64,000 bases of DNA from Kribbella rubisoli (GCF_004217145.1 NZ_SHKR01000019.1:124001-188000); one strand, 5' to 3'. Shown: positions 53,832 to 62,580, counted from the first letter of the stretch. The notes: a model not told the origin generated them from the letters alone. Translations and numbers: made by a program.

Positions 53832-54661
53832 GCGCGTGCCACTGTGTTGCGCAGCTCGCCGAGTTTGTCGGAGCGGGTGACGACCAAGTCGCCATCCTGG
53901 AGGAACACCTGTGGCTCACGGGCGTTGCCGATGCCGGCCGGCGTACCGGTCAGCAGCAGGTCGCCCGGACGCAGGGTCATGCCGAACGAGAGCTCACTGA
54001 TCAGCGTGGCGACGTCGAACGCCATCTGCCGCGTGGACGCGTCCTGGCGTACCTCACCGTTCACCAAGCACTGCAGGTGGATGTCCTGCGGGTCGCCCAC
54101 CTCGTCGGCGGTCACGATCCACGGACCCAGCGGCATGGTGCCGTCGATGCTCTTGCCCTTCAACCACTGGCCGCCGTGCGCGCGCTGCAGGTCCCGCTGC
54201 GACACGTCGTTCGCCAGCGTGTAGCCCCAGACGTGGTCCAGTGCGTCGGCGACAGCGATGTTCTTGCCGGTCTTGCCGATCACCAGCGCGACCTCGGCCT
54301 CGTAGTCCCACTTGGCGGAGATCGCCGGATCCCAGGCGATATCGTCGTAGGGACCGATCACGACGTCCGGGCCCTTGGTGAAGAACGTCGGGTGCTTGGG
54401 CCGGTCGACATCCTGGCCCTCGCGCTTGCCCTTGCTCTCCTCGAAGTGGTCCCAGTAGTTCCACCCGGTACACAGGATGTCCCGCCGGAACCGCCGCAGC
54501 GGAGCCCGCAAGATCCCTTCGTCATAAGGGATCTTGTCCACCACCGAGGCCTCACCAGAGATCACCCCGGTCAGGTCGGTTGCTGATAGCAACAGAACCG
54601 AATCCCCGTCGAGTACGCCGGGCACCTCGCGCCCGGCGTACTCCACCATCGCGTACTTCAT
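53828..54661 (-). CDS. Fumarylacetoacetate hydrolase (FAH)-family protein
   Basis: 277 residues from ATG 54661 (MKYAMVEYAGREVPGVLDGD); a GTG at 54694 adds 11 residues and neither has a strong ribosome site. Metal ligands and the FAH signature are visible: ILCTGWNYWDHFEESKGKRE, WDYEAEVALVIGKTGKNIAV, VWGYTLANDVSQRDLQ and LRPGDLLLTGTPAGIG. Members hydrolyse or decarboxylate 2-oxo acids late in aromatic degradation. Confidence 0.92.
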   Translation of the reverse strand: MKYAMVEYAGREVPGVLDGDSVLLLSATDLTGVISGEASVVDKIPYDEGILRAPLRRFRRDILCTGWNYWDHFEESKGKREGQDVDRPKHPTFFTKGPDVVIGPYDDIAWDPAISAKWDYEAEVALVIGKTGKNIAVADALDHVWGYTLANDVSQRDLQRAHGGQWLKGKSIDGTMPLGPWIVTADEVGDPQDIHLQCLVNGEVRQDASTRQMAFDVATLISELSFGMTLRPGDLLLTGTPAGIGNAREPQVFLQDGDLVVTRSDKLGELRNTVARA

Positions 54662-54700
54662 CTCAGGTCCACTCGACACCGCGCATGGCTTCACCCCCGG

Positions 54701-55096
54701 TCATGCGACCACAGCGATCGCGTTGATCTCGATCAGGTAGTCGGGATGTGCGAGCTTGCTGACCTCGACCATCGTCGATGCCGGCAGCGGCTCGGTGAAG
54801 TACTGCGCCCGGATCTCGTGGATCTTGGCGAAGTCCTCCATGTTGCGCACGTACACATCGACCCGGCAGACATCCGCGAGCGTGCCGCCGGCGGCCTCGA
54901 CCGCCGCCTTCACGTTCTCGCACACCTGCCTGGTCTGTTCCCGGACGTCCCCGACCCCGACGATCTCGCCGTCCGGCCGCCGGGCGGTCATCCCGGAAAC
55001 GAACACCAGCCGCCCGGTCGCTTCGATCGTCGTGGCCTGCGAGAACACCCCGTTCGGGCTCCGCAGCGCCTCCGTCGACACCTGTGTCTTTCCCAT
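54701..55096 (-). CDS. RidA/YjgF-family deaminase
   Basis: 131 residues; RidA fold with RLVFVSGMTARRPDGEIVGV, EQTRQVCENVKAAVEAAGGT, CRVDVYVRNMEDFAKIHEIR, the conserved Arg of the active site in the latter, and STMVEVSKLAHPDYLIEINA. RidA relatives include 2-aminomuconate deaminase, so this gene points to an amino-substituted intermediate, but general enamine/imine deaminases look the same. The start overlaps the Ldh2 stop by one base. Confidence 0.92.
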   Translation of the reverse strand: MGKTQVSTEALRSPNGVFSQATTIEATGRLVFVSGMTARRPDGEIVGVGDVREQTRQVCENVKAAVEAAGGTLADVCRVDVYVRNMEDFAKIHEIRAQYFTEPLPASTMVEVSKLAHPDYLIEINAIAVVA

Positions 55097-56184
55097 CAGC
55101 TCAACACCCCTCCCGCCGGTACGACGGCGCCGACCGCGCGCGCCGCCTCCAGCAGCCCGTCCAGTCCGGACCGCTCGATCAGCACGCCGTGCCGGCGCTG
55201 GTACGCCGCACGCTCGGCCTCGATCTCACCCGGCAGATGCAGCCGGCTCACGCCGGGAGCCGTCGCGCTCCCCCGGACCCGCGCGGCCAGCCCGGACGAG
55301 CGCAGGCGGAAGCTCTCCACGCCGCCCATCAACTCCGGGTCGATCGCCAGGAACAGGTGCGCGCAGTCGTTCGGCCGGTCCGGCTCGCGGTACAGCGGGC
55401 GGACCTGGTCGCCCCAGCCGCCGCCGCTCAGCACACCGGTGAGTACGTCGATCATCAGCGCCAGCCCGAAGCCCTTGTGACCGGCCGCCGGCAACAGCAT
55501 GCCGAGCACGGCCTCCTCCGGGTCCGTGGTCGGCGTACCCGACGGATCGGTCGCCCAGGTGTCGGGGATCGATCGCCCGGCCGAGGCCGCCAGCCGGATC
55601 TTGCCCAGGGCAACAGCCGACAACGCCATGTCCAGCACGATCTCCACGCCGGCCTTGGTCGGGACCGCGATCGCGAGCGGGTTGTTGCCGACGATCCGCT
55701 CGGCACCGCCCGGAGCGGGCATCAACGGGGTGGTGTTCGACATCGCGATACCGATACACCCGGCCTGACCGGCTTGCATGGCCCAGCGGCTGGCCGCGCC
55801 GAAATGGTGCGCATTGCGGACCGAGACCAGGCCGATGCCGTACCGGCCGGCGCGCTCGATCGCGTGCCCCATCGCCTGCGGGCTGGACAGTTGGCCCATC
55901 CCGCCGCGGGCGTCCGCGACCATCGCCGCGCCGGCGTCGTACAGGACGTCGAGCTCGCGCTCGCGGGTCACACCGTCGGCGTTCAGGCGTTCGACGTACA
56001 TCGGAACCAGCATCACGCCGTGCGAACTCACCCCGCGCAGATCCGCCTCGACCAACGCAGTGGCGATCTTGCCCGCGTCCGCAGGGTCGAAGCCGACCGC
56101 CGTGAAGACAGCCGAGACAGTGGCCTGAAGCCAGTCCGGCCGGACCAGCACGCGTCGGTCCGCGTCGGAAGCTTGTGCGGTCAT
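55096..56184 (-). CDS. Malate/L-lactate/ureidoglycolate dehydrogenase family (Ldh2) oxidoreductase
   Basis: 362 residues from ATG 56184 with GGGAGG upstream. NAD(P)-dependent oxidation of a 2-hydroxy acid; the family is unlike classical LDH. Typical pieces are LRGVSSHGVMLVPMYVERLN (active-site His), VSVRNAHHFGAASRWAMQAG and MSNTTPLMPAPGGAERIVGN, with GHKGFGLALMIDVLTGVLSG near the C-terminus. First enzyme gene after the transporter. Confidence 0.92.
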   Translation of the reverse strand: MTAQASDADRRVLVRPDWLQATVSAVFTAVGFDPADAGKIATALVEADLRGVSSHGVMLVPMYVERLNADGVTRERELDVLYDAGAAMVADARGGMGQLSSPQAMGHAIERAGRYGIGLVSVRNAHHFGAASRWAMQAGQAGCIGIAMSNTTPLMPAPGGAERIVGNNPLAIAVPTKAGVEIVLDMALSAVALGKIRLAASAGRSIPDTWATDPSGTPTTDPEEAVLGMLLPAAGHKGFGLALMIDVLTGVLSGGGWGDQVRPLYREPDRPNDCAHLFLAIDPELMGGVESFRLRSSGLAARVRGSATAPGVSRLHLPGEIEAERAAYQRRHGVLIERSGLDGLLEAARAVGAVVPAGGVLS

Positions 56185-56189
56185 CGGGC

Positions 56190-56253
56190 CTCCCGTCCTG
56201 GACTGAGGAGCGGAAGGAGCGAAGCGACCGGAGCGACGAGGGAAGGACGGGAG
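56190..56253. repeat. Long-loop inverted repeat between Ldh2 and permease genes
   Basis: CTCCCGTCCT (56190-56199) is the reverse complement of AGGACGGGAG (56244-56253), with a 44-base interior rich in GGAGCGAAGCGA-type repeats. It lies in the 115-bp gap after the permease stop. It could slow transcription into the enzyme genes, or be a short extragenic palindromic element; a similar GAGCGGAGCGAGGCGG string occurs near 8720. Confidence 0.35.
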
Positions 56254-56299
56254 CAAAAGCCCGATGACTCGCCGCGCCGGAGGCGTGGCATCAGTAGAG

Positions 56300-57079
56300 T
56301 CACCGCTTCTCCTGGGCCCATGGGAGCAGTAGGTGCTCGAGTAGCACCAAGCCGTAGAACAAAACGATGCTCATCACGCTGAGCAGCATGATCGCGGCGA
56401 ACGCCAGCGTGGTGTCGGCGCTCGCGCCGGACTGCTGGATCACGTACCCGAGTCCCTTGGTGGCGCCAACGAACTCGCCGATCACCGCACCGATCACCGC
56501 CAGCGAGATCGCCACCTTGAACCCGGTGAAGATCTGCGGCATCGCGTACCGCAGCCGGAGCTTGAAGAACTCCTGCGCCCGGGTCGCGTTCAGCGACCGC
56601 ATCAGCTCGACCAGCTCGGTCGGCGTCGACTTCATCCCCTGCGCGGTCGAGATCACGATCGGGAAGAAGCACATCAGCAGCACCATCACGATTTTCGGCC
56701 ACTGACCGAAGCCCATCCACACCACCAGCAGCGGGGCGATGGCGACCTTGGGGATCGAGTTCACCATCAGCAGCAGCGGGTAGACCAGCCGCTCGAGGAC
56801 CACCGAGCGGACGATCAGCAGCGCGATCGGTACGCCGATCACGATCGCGAGCAGGAAGCCCTCGATCGTCTCGAGCAGCGACGTACCGGTCTCCGACAGC
56901 AGGGCACCGGGCTGGTCGAAGAACTTGACCACCACGTCCCACGGCGTCGGCAGCAGGTACGGCTGGATCGAGAACACGACCGTCGCGAGCCACCACAGCG
57001 CGATCGCGGCCGCCAGCCCGATGATCGGGAGGATGACGGCGGCCGCCGGCGAACCGGTCAGCCAGGAACGCTTGGTCAT
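56300..57079 (-). CDS. NitT/TauT-family ABC transporter permease (SsuC-like)
   Basis: 259 residues from ATG 57079, overlapping the ATPase stop (ATGA). Six hydrophobic helices (AAVILPIIGLAAAIALWWLA and others) and the EAA loop MRSLNATRAQEFFKLRLRYA followed by MPQIFTGFKVAISLAVIGAV. Imports small anions, sulfonates, pyrimidine precursors or aromatic acids in this family. Confidence 0.93.
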   Translation of the reverse strand: MTKRSWLTGSPAAAVILPIIGLAAAIALWWLATVVFSIQPYLLPTPWDVVVKFFDQPGALLSETGTSLLETIEGFLLAIVIGVPIALLIVRSVVLERLVYPLLLMVNSIPKVAIAPLLVVWMGFGQWPKIVMVLLMCFFPIVISTAQGMKSTPTELVELMRSLNATRAQEFFKLRLRYAMPQIFTGFKVAISLAVIGAVIGEFVGATKGLGYVIQQSGASADTTLAFAAIMLLSVMSIVLFYGLVLLEHLLLPWAQEKR

Positions 57080-57855
57080 CGCCGGTCCTCGCTGTCCTTC
57101 TCCGAGAGCAGCGCGTGCAACCGAGCGCTGATCTTGGCCACCTCGGTGACGTACGCGTTCTGGGCCAGGCTGCGCGGCCGCGGGATGTCGATGTCGACGA
57201 CCTCGCGCATCCGCCCCGGCCGCGGCGTCAGTACGACGACCCGGTCCGCGAGGACAACGGCCTCCTCGATCGAGTGCGTGACGAACACGATCGTGGTGGC
57301 CAGCTCCATCTTGATCCGCTGCAGCTCCTCGGACAGCTCGGTCCGGGTGAGCGCGTCGAGTGCGGAGAACGGCTCGTCCATCAGCATCACCTGCGGATCG
57401 CGGATCAGCGACCGGCACAGCGACACCCGCTGCTGCATGCCGCCGGACAGCTCGTGCGGCAGCCGCCGTTCGAAACCTTGCAGACCGACCAGCTCGAGCA
57501 GCTGGTGAGCCCGGTCCCGATACGCCGCCTTGCCGCGGTCGCTGCCCTTGTCGATCTCGACCGGCAGCATCACGTTCGACAGCACCGAGCGCCACGGCAG
57601 CAGGGCCGGACGCTGGAACATGAACGAGACGTCCCGGCGCGGTCCGGTGACGGGTTCCTCCGCCACCTGGACCGAGCCGGAGGTCGGCGGCAACAGTCCC
57701 GCGATCAGCCGGAGCAGAGTGGACTTGCCACATCCGGACCGGCCGATCAGCGTGACGAACTCACCGCCGCGGACGTGCAGGTCGATCTTCTCGAGGGCGG
57801 TCACCCGGCCCTCGCGTCCGTCGAAGACCTGCCCTACGCCGTCCAGGCGAATCAT
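57076..57855 (-). CDS. NitT/TauT-family ABC transporter ATP-binding protein (SsuB-like)
   Basis: 259 residues. Walker A LIGRSGCGKSTLLRLIAGLL, Q-loop FMFQRPALLPWRSVLSNVML, signature HELSGGMQQRVSLCRSL, Walker B MLMDEPFSALDALTR and H-loop FVTHSIEEAVVLADR are all intact. Between the binding-protein and permease genes of the same importer. Confidence 0.95.
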   Translation of the reverse strand: MIRLDGVGQVFDGREGRVTALEKIDLHVRGGEFVTLIGRSGCGKSTLLRLIAGLLPPTSGSVQVAEEPVTGPRRDVSFMFQRPALLPWRSVLSNVMLPVEIDKGSDRGKAAYRDRAHQLLELVGLQGFERRLPHELSGGMQQRVSLCRSLIRDPQVMLMDEPFSALDALTRTELSEELQRIKMELATTIVFVTHSIEEAVVLADRVVVLTPRPGRMREVVDIDIPRPRSLAQNAYVTEVAKISARLHALLSEKDSEDRR

Positions 57856-57871
57856 CAGTGGTCAGACGCCC

Positions 57872-58891
57872 CTAGCTCTTCGGAGCCAGGCTCATCGTGA
57901 CGACGTCGTCGGGGGTGACGGATCCCTTCGGCATCGCGTTGGACTGCTCCAGCAAGCCGATGATCGTCTTGACCCGCTCTAGGTCGACGTCACCGAGCGG
58001 ACCCTTGAAGGTGTCCGGCTTCGTGTACTTCTTCATGATCTCCAGCTCGCTGGTGGCAACCGCGAGATCGGTGTCAGGCACGTACTTCTTCAGGATCGCG
58101 GCGGACCCGGCCGGGTCGTCGACGGTGTCCTGCAGGCCCTTGAGCAGCGCGCCGGTGAACTTCTTCACCTGATCGGGGTGGTCCTTGGCCAGGTCCGACC
58201 GGGTGATGATCGCGTTGCCGTACAGCTGCGGCAGCACGTCGCCGTAGGCCAGCGTGACGGGATCGCGGTGGCTCGGGTCGGCCTTCTTGATCAGCGGTTC
58301 ACCGACCACGAACTGGCCGATGCCCTTGACCTTGCCGGAGGCAAGCAGCTTCGGCAGCGCCGGCGGCGGCGACGGGAGGAACGTGACCGACTTCGGGTCG
58401 ATGTTCACGGCCTTGGCGTAGACCGGGAACATCACCGTGTTGGTGGAACCCGGCTGGTCGGCGATGGTCTGGCCGACCAGGTCCTGCGGCTTCTCGATGC
58501 CGTAGCCCTTGAGCGACATGATGGCCGCCAGCGACCGCTGGTGGATCATGCCCACGGTGGTGACCGGCAGCTTCTGCTTGCCGAGGGTGATCACGATCGC
58601 CGTGAAGTCGCCGATGCCGTAGTCGGCCTGGCCACCGGCCACCAGCTTCATCACGTCGACGGTGCCGCTGCCCGGGGTGATCTTGACGTCGAAGCCGGCG
58701 TCCTTGAAGTACCCCTTGTCCAGCGCGACGTACGCGTACGCCTCGCGGCCGAAGGTGTTGAACGACGTCAGGTAGTTGACCTTCGTCAGGCCATTGTCGG
58801 CCTGACCGCCTTTGTCGTCACCGTTACATGCACTGACCAGGGCGAGCCCCAGGACCGCCATCAACGCGATGACGGAACGCCTCAACCTCAT
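57872..58891 (-). CDS. NitT/TauT-family ABC transporter substrate-binding lipoprotein
   Basis: 339 residues. Lipoprotein signal MRLRRSVIALMAVLGLALVSAC with the lipobox LVSAC, mature from Cys22. The NMT1/THI5-like fold follows: KVNYLTSFNTFGREAYAYVA, LDKGYFKDAGFDVKITPGSG, TVDVMKLVAGGQADYGIGDF and IADQPGSTNTVMFPVYAKAV. First gene of the long minus-strand catabolic operon. Ligand likely to be the pathway substrate. The palindrome at 58911 lies 20 bases upstream of its start. Confidence 0.93.
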   Translation of the reverse strand: MRLRRSVIALMAVLGLALVSACNGDDKGGQADNGLTKVNYLTSFNTFGREAYAYVALDKGYFKDAGFDVKITPGSGTVDVMKLVAGGQADYGIGDFTAIVITLGKQKLPVTTVGMIHQRSLAAIMSLKGYGIEKPQDLVGQTIADQPGSTNTVMFPVYAKAVNIDPKSVTFLPSPPPALPKLLASGKVKGIGQFVVGEPLIKKADPSHRDPVTLAYGDVLPQLYGNAIITRSDLAKDHPDQVKKFTGALLKGLQDTVDDPAGSAAILKKYVPDTDLAVATSELEIMKKYTKPDTFKGPLGDVDLERVKTIIGLLEQSNAMPKGSVTPDDVVTMSLAPKS

Positions 58892-58910
58892 ATCGACCTC
58901 TCTCGTCCCG

Positions 58911-58933
58911 ATATTTGATCAAACATCAAATAT
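58911..58933. promoter_or_regulatory. Perfect 9-bp inverted repeat upstream of catabolic operon
   Basis: ATATTTGAT (58911-58919) and ATCAAATAT (58925-58933) are exact reverse complements around CAAAC. It is a strikingly AT-rich island 20 bases before the binding-protein start, and its core TGAT-N5-ATCA is shared with the motif at 49518-49530. A FCD-GntR operator is the best guess. Confidence 0.7.
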
Positions 58934-59260
58934 GGAAAGGTGGTCAATCCGCCCGCGGGGTCTTCACGGGGACTTAACGTCCGCCGTGCCGGGTCCTCGC
59001 AGAGCATGCTGGCCACCCGTCCTGGAGCCGTTCCCCATACCTGTCCGTAGCCGAACGGGCACCCGCCCCGACCACAGACCGTACCTGCCTGAGCAGCAGA
59101 TCGCGACGCCCGCGAGGGCACAACCCGGCCGCACAGCGTCAAATTTGCGTAAACCCTCAACTTTCTTGGTGAGGCATGCCACTTCCGGGTACGGAGACGC
59201 AGGGGTTTCCCCGCACTCACTCCGCCGAGGGAGGTGACTCCGGCCCGGCTTTGACACGAT
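58934..59260. other. Intergenic region between catabolic operon and two-component system
   Basis: No gene is supported here: minus-strand frames that cross it are shadows of the histidine kinase. It must contain the minus-strand promoter near 58940-58980 and the plus-strand promoter of the kinase. I see no further strong repeat or RNA structure. A GAGGGAGG string at 59228-59235 lies too far (about 25 bases) from the kinase start to be its ribosome site. Confidence 0.5.
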
Positions 59261-60547
59261 GTGACTGTGAAAGCAGTGGCACACGCGATCGGGAGCCTGT
59301 GGCGTACGTCGACGTACCTGCGCTGGGTGTACCTGCTGCTCGGTTCGGCGCTGGTGCTGGCGTTCATCCTGGTGGACAGCGCGCTCGGCGCGGTGGTCAC
59401 CGATCTCGGCCTGCCGAAAGTTGCCACCGGCATCATCTGGGTGCTGATGGGGCTGGTGCCGCCGGTCGTGCTCGGGCTGCTGCCCGCGGTCCGCGAGGTG
59501 GAGGGCATCGCGGTCGAGTCGCTGCTCGCGGTGCGGTTCGACGAGCGGCCGCTCGGTCCGGCGCGGACCTGGCCGCAGCGACGGCGGACCGTCGCCTGGT
59601 TCTGCCTGCACCTGGTCGCCGGCGGGGTGATCGGGATCCTCAGCACAATCGTGTTCGGCGTCGGCGCGATCTGGCTGGCCGCGCCGTTCCGCTCGGCCGG
59701 ATCGCGCGACATCGTGCCCGGCTGGTCGTACGACATCCGCGGCAACTGGACCGACCTCTGGATGCCGGCGGCCGCGATCGGCGGTCTCGCCGGGCTGTTC
59801 CTGCTGTCGGCCGCGGTCGGCGCACTGCTGGCGTACCTCGCGCCGCGCGTCCTCGGACCGACCGCGGCGGAGCGGATCGAACTGCTCGAGCAACAGACCG
59901 CAACGCTTGCCGAGCGCAACCGTCTCGCCAGGGAACTGCACGACAGCGTCGGGCACGCACTCAGCCTGGTCACCATCCAGGCCGCGGCAGCACGCCGAGT
60001 ACTTGCCAGCGACCCCGACTTCGCCGAGAACGCGCTGGCCGCGATGGAGACCTCCGCACGGGCAGCACTCGCGGATCTCGACCATGTGCTCGGCCTGCTC
60101 CGCGACGACCGTCGGCCGGGCTCCCGGACCACGCCGCAAGCCACGCTCGGCGGTCTGGACCGTCTCGTCGAGGCCACCCGAGCCGGCGGCATCACGATCG
60201 AGGTCGATCGGTCAGGTGATCTGGACCAACTGCCGGCCGCGGTCTCCCGGGAGGCGTACCGCATCGTGCAGGAAGGTCTGACCAACGCGATCAGGCACGC
60301 CGGTCGTCCGGCCGGTGAGCTGGCCGTGGATCTGTCGATCCGGCTGGACACGTCCGGGCTGCGGCTCGCGGTCACCAATCCGATGAACGGCAAGTCCGAT
60401 CAGTCCGGCGGCGGCCGGGGCCTGGCCGGGATCCGTGAAAGAGTCGCCGTACTGCGCGGCACCGTTGACGCCGGCCCGGTCCCGGAAACCGAGGGCCGGT
60501 CCTGGCGCCTCGCGGTCCGGTTGCCGGTCAGCATGACGAAGGGATGA
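59261..60547 (+). CDS. NarL-type sensor histidine kinase
   Basis: 428 residues from GTG 59261 (or GTG 59267). The N-terminal sensor has four to five membrane helices (WVYLLLGSALVLAFILVDSA, IIWVLMGLVPPVVLGLLPAV, TVAWFCLHLVAGGVIGILST, AAIGGLAGLFLLSAAVGALL). A HisKA_3 domain follows with the phospho-His in RNRLARELHDSVGHALSLVT and an ATPase domain with REAYRIVQEGLTNAIRHAGR (N box) and GGGRGLAGIRERV (G box). One base separates its stop from the regulator. Confidence 0.95.
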   Translation: MTVKAVAHAIGSLWRTSTYLRWVYLLLGSALVLAFILVDSALGAVVTDLGLPKVATGIIWVLMGLVPPVVLGLLPAVREVEGIAVESLLAVRFDERPLGPARTWPQRRRTVAWFCLHLVAGGVIGILSTIVFGVGAIWLAAPFRSAGSRDIVPGWSYDIRGNWTDLWMPAAAIGGLAGLFLLSAAVGALLAYLAPRVLGPTAAERIELLEQQTATLAERNRLARELHDSVGHALSLVTIQAAAARRVLASDPDFAENALAAMETSARAALADLDHVLGLLRDDRRPGSRTTPQATLGGLDRLVEATRAGGITIEVDRSGDLDQLPAAVSREAYRIVQEGLTNAIRHAGRPAGELAVDLSIRLDTSGLRLAVTNPMNGKSDQSGGGRGLAGIRERVAVLRGTVDAGPVPETEGRSWRLAVRLPVSMTKG

Positions 60548-60548
60548 C

Positions 60549-61199
60549 ATGAATCTGTCGGTGGTCGTGGTCGACGACGAGCCGCTGATCCGGAGCGGGC
60601 TGCGCGCGATCATCAACGCCGAGCCCGATCTCACGGTAGTCGGTGAGGCCGGTGACGGCGCGGAGGTCCTGCCGCTCGTTCGTCGTACCGGGGCCGACGT
60701 CGTACTGATGGATGTCCGGATGCCTGCGGTCGACGGCATCCAGGCCACCCGGCTGCTGCTGGACAACCTCGACCCGGCTCCGCGCGTACTGGTCGTCACC
60801 ACGTTCGAGAACGACGACTACGTGTATGACGCGTTGCGCGCCGGCGCGTCCGGGTTCTTGCTGAAGCGGACTCCCCCGGACGACATCATCGCGGCGATCC
60901 GGACCGTCGCGCGGAGCGAGTCACTGCTGTTCCCGGAAGCGATCCGGGCGTTGGCGCTGGCCCATGCCGGACCGCAGACTCCGAGCGGCCTGGACGAGTT
61001 CCAACTGACCGAGCGGGAGCAGGAGGTGCTTCGCTTGATGGCGCGCGGTCTGTCGAACGCCGAGATCGCCACGGAGCTCATCCTCGGCCTGCAGACGGTC
61101 AAGACCCACGTCGCGAACGTGCTGTCCAAGCTCAACGCCCGGGACCGGACCCAGGCGGTCATCCGCGCCTACGAGTCAGGCTTCGTGCCGCTGCACTAG
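60549..61199 (+). CDS. NarL/LuxR-family response regulator
   Basis: 216 residues. Receiver domain with acidic pocket VVVDDEPLIRSGLRAII, phospho-Asp in ADVVLMDVRMPAVDGIQATR and Lys in GFLLKRTPPDDIIAAIRTVA. LuxR helix-turn-helix: LTEREQEVLRLMARGLSNAE, IATELILGLQTVKTHVANVL. Cognate partner of the kinase upstream. No ABC target operon follows directly; the gene ends in a four-base overlap with the convergent MarR gene. Confidence 0.96.
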   Translation: MNLSVVVVDDEPLIRSGLRAIINAEPDLTVVGEAGDGAEVLPLVRRTGADVVLMDVRMPAVDGIQATRLLLDNLDPAPRVLVVTTFENDDYVYDALRAGASGFLLKRTPPDDIIAAIRTVARSESLLFPEAIRALALAHAGPQTPSGLDEFQLTEREQEVLRLMARGLSNAEIATELILGLQTVKTHVANVLSKLNARDRTQAVIRAYESGFVPLH

Positions 61200-61744
61200 G
61201 TGCTGGCGGGGTCGTCCGCCTCGGCCAAGGTGCATGCGTTGTGCAGCGGGTCGATCGCATTGGCCTTCATCGCCACGCGCTGTAGGAGCATCCGGAAGCT
61301 GGCGCGCTCCGACTCCTCCAGGATGCCCAGCACCTCCTCCTCGGTGCTGCGCAGGCGGCGCTCCAGGTCGCACAGGGCCTCGACGCCCTCGTCGGTCGGC
61401 GCGATCAGCCGCGCGCGACGGTCGGCCGGGTCAGGCCGGCGCTGCACAAGCCCCGCCTTCTCCAGGTCGTCGAGCAGATAGGTCATCACGGTCCGGTCGA
61501 CGCCGAGCTGTGCAGCCAGGTCGAGCTGCCGCTTCGGTCCCTCGGAGTTCGTCGTCGCGAGCACCTGGTACCCGCGCGGGCCGCCGGGAAGACCCTCGAG
61601 CGCCGCCGCGGACGCCTTGACGTACCGCCGGAAGACGACGCCCAGCGCCCAGCCGAGGTCCGACTCCACCGGCGCGGCACTGGCGCCCGACGGCTCGATC
61701 CCACGGGTGGCCCGGGTCGCGACCTCAGGCGAAGTACTGGACAT
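61196..61744 (-). CDS. MarR-family transcriptional regulator
   Basis: 182 residues from ATG 61744. Winged helix: RGYQVLATTNSEGPKRQLDL, AAQLGVDRTVMTYLLDDLEK, AGLVQRRPDPADRRARLIAP. The C-terminal dimerisation helices carry ESERASFRMLLQRVAMKANA. Divergent from the azoreductase gene; the 125-bp gap is AT-rich and holds imperfect dyads (for example around 61790-61830), the usual layout for a repressor of a quinone or azo reductase. Confidence 0.93.
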   Translation of the reverse strand: MSSTSPEVATRATRGIEPSGASAAPVESDLGWALGVVFRRYVKASAAALEGLPGGPRGYQVLATTNSEGPKRQLDLAAQLGVDRTVMTYLLDDLEKAGLVQRRPDPADRRARLIAPTDEGVEALCDLERRLRSTEEEVLGILEESERASFRMLLQRVAMKANAIDPLHNACTLAEADDPAST

Positions 61745-61869
61745 GTCCCCATCGTACGTGGTGTACGCCACCCGGAATACGATCTGACTTGAATATGTTC
61801 TGCTCAACAGATTATCTTCAGTACAGCTCAACACGAGCACGCCCCCTCAACTCGATGGAGACAGAACCT

Positions 61870-62538
61870 ATGAGCACCCTGCTACGCGTCGACGCCAGCA
61901 TCCGGCTGGACGGTTCGGTGTCCCGCGCGCTGGCGGACAGCGCCGAGGCCGCCTGGAAGGCGGAGCACCCGGACGGTGTCGTGGTACGGCGGGACCTCGG
62001 ACAGCACCCGCTGCCCGCGACCGTGTGGCCGACGCTGGCCGCCGCCCAGGTGGGCCAGGAGCCCGTCGCCGATTCCGACCGGATGCCGCTCGCCGAGGCG
62101 CAGGCCATCGCCGCCGACCTGGCGGCCGAGGCCCGGAACGCCGACGCGATCCTGCTCGCCGTCCCGCTCTACAACTACGGCATCGCGCAGAACGTGAAGA
62201 CCTGGATCGACCTGCTGCTGATGGACCGGGACCTCGCCTTCGGCTCACGCCCGCTGGTCGGCCGCCCGGCCATCTTCGCCATCGCCCGCGGTGGCGGCTA
62301 CGCCCCCGGTACGCCGAAGCACGGCTGGGACCACGCCACGCCGTACCTCGAGCGGGTCTTCGCCGACCTCTTCGGGATGAACATCCGCACGGCCGCCGCC
62401 GAGCTCACCCTGGCCCCGGTAACCCCGGGCATGGAAGAGCTGATCGACGCCTCCAAGGTCTCGGAGTCCGAGGCGCACGTCGAGGCCGAGAACCACGGCA
62501 CCGTCGTCGCCCGCGAACTGATCGGCCACGCGGCCTGA
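61870..62538 (+). CDS. azoR: FMN-dependent NADH-azoreductase / flavodoxin-fold quinone reductase
   Basis: 222 residues from ATG 61870 with GGAGA eight bases upstream (ATG 61852 would add six residues). Flavodoxin fold: LLRVDASIRLDGSVSRALAD at the FMN phosphate loop, AILLAVPLYNYGIAQNVKTW and IFAIARGGGYAPGTP. Two-electron reduction of quinones or azo dyes to limit oxidative stress; probably repressed by the divergent MarR. Confidence 0.9.
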   Translation: MSTLLRVDASIRLDGSVSRALADSAEAAWKAEHPDGVVVRRDLGQHPLPATVWPTLAAAQVGQEPVADSDRMPLAEAQAIAADLAAEARNADAILLAVPLYNYGIAQNVKTWIDLLLMDRDLAFGSRPLVGRPAIFAIARGGGYAPGTPKHGWDHATPYLERVFADLFGMNIRTAAAELTLAPVTPGMEELIDASKVSESEAHVEAENHGTVVARELIGHAA

Positions 62539-62540
62539 TC

Positions 62541-62556
62541 GACCGCTGAGGCGGTC
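62541..62556. terminator. Short hairpin between azoR and the RNA methyltransferase
   Basis: GACCGC (62541-62546) pairs with GCGGTC (62551-62556) around TGAG. It sits three bases past the azoR stop and 25 bases before the convergent gene stop. The stem is only six pairs, so it is a weak bidirectional terminator candidate. Confidence 0.4.
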
Positions 62557-62580
62557 AGTGGTGCCGAGCTCGAGCCGGCA

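Noticed and set aside
59251..59256. TTGACA as -35 box for the histidine kinase
   Set aside because: It lies 4 bases before the start codon, so the -10 box and transcription start would fall inside the gene.
58888..60393. Long minus-strand ORFs opposite the histidine kinase
   Set aside because: Low-complexity Arg/Ser/Ala-rich translations with no domain; they are antisense shadows of a kinase with all motifs intact.
61790..61830. Imperfect dyad between marR and azoR as a defined MarR operator
   Set aside because: Arms match only with gaps; position is right for an operator but the sequence does not define one, so it is mentioned only in the gene entry.
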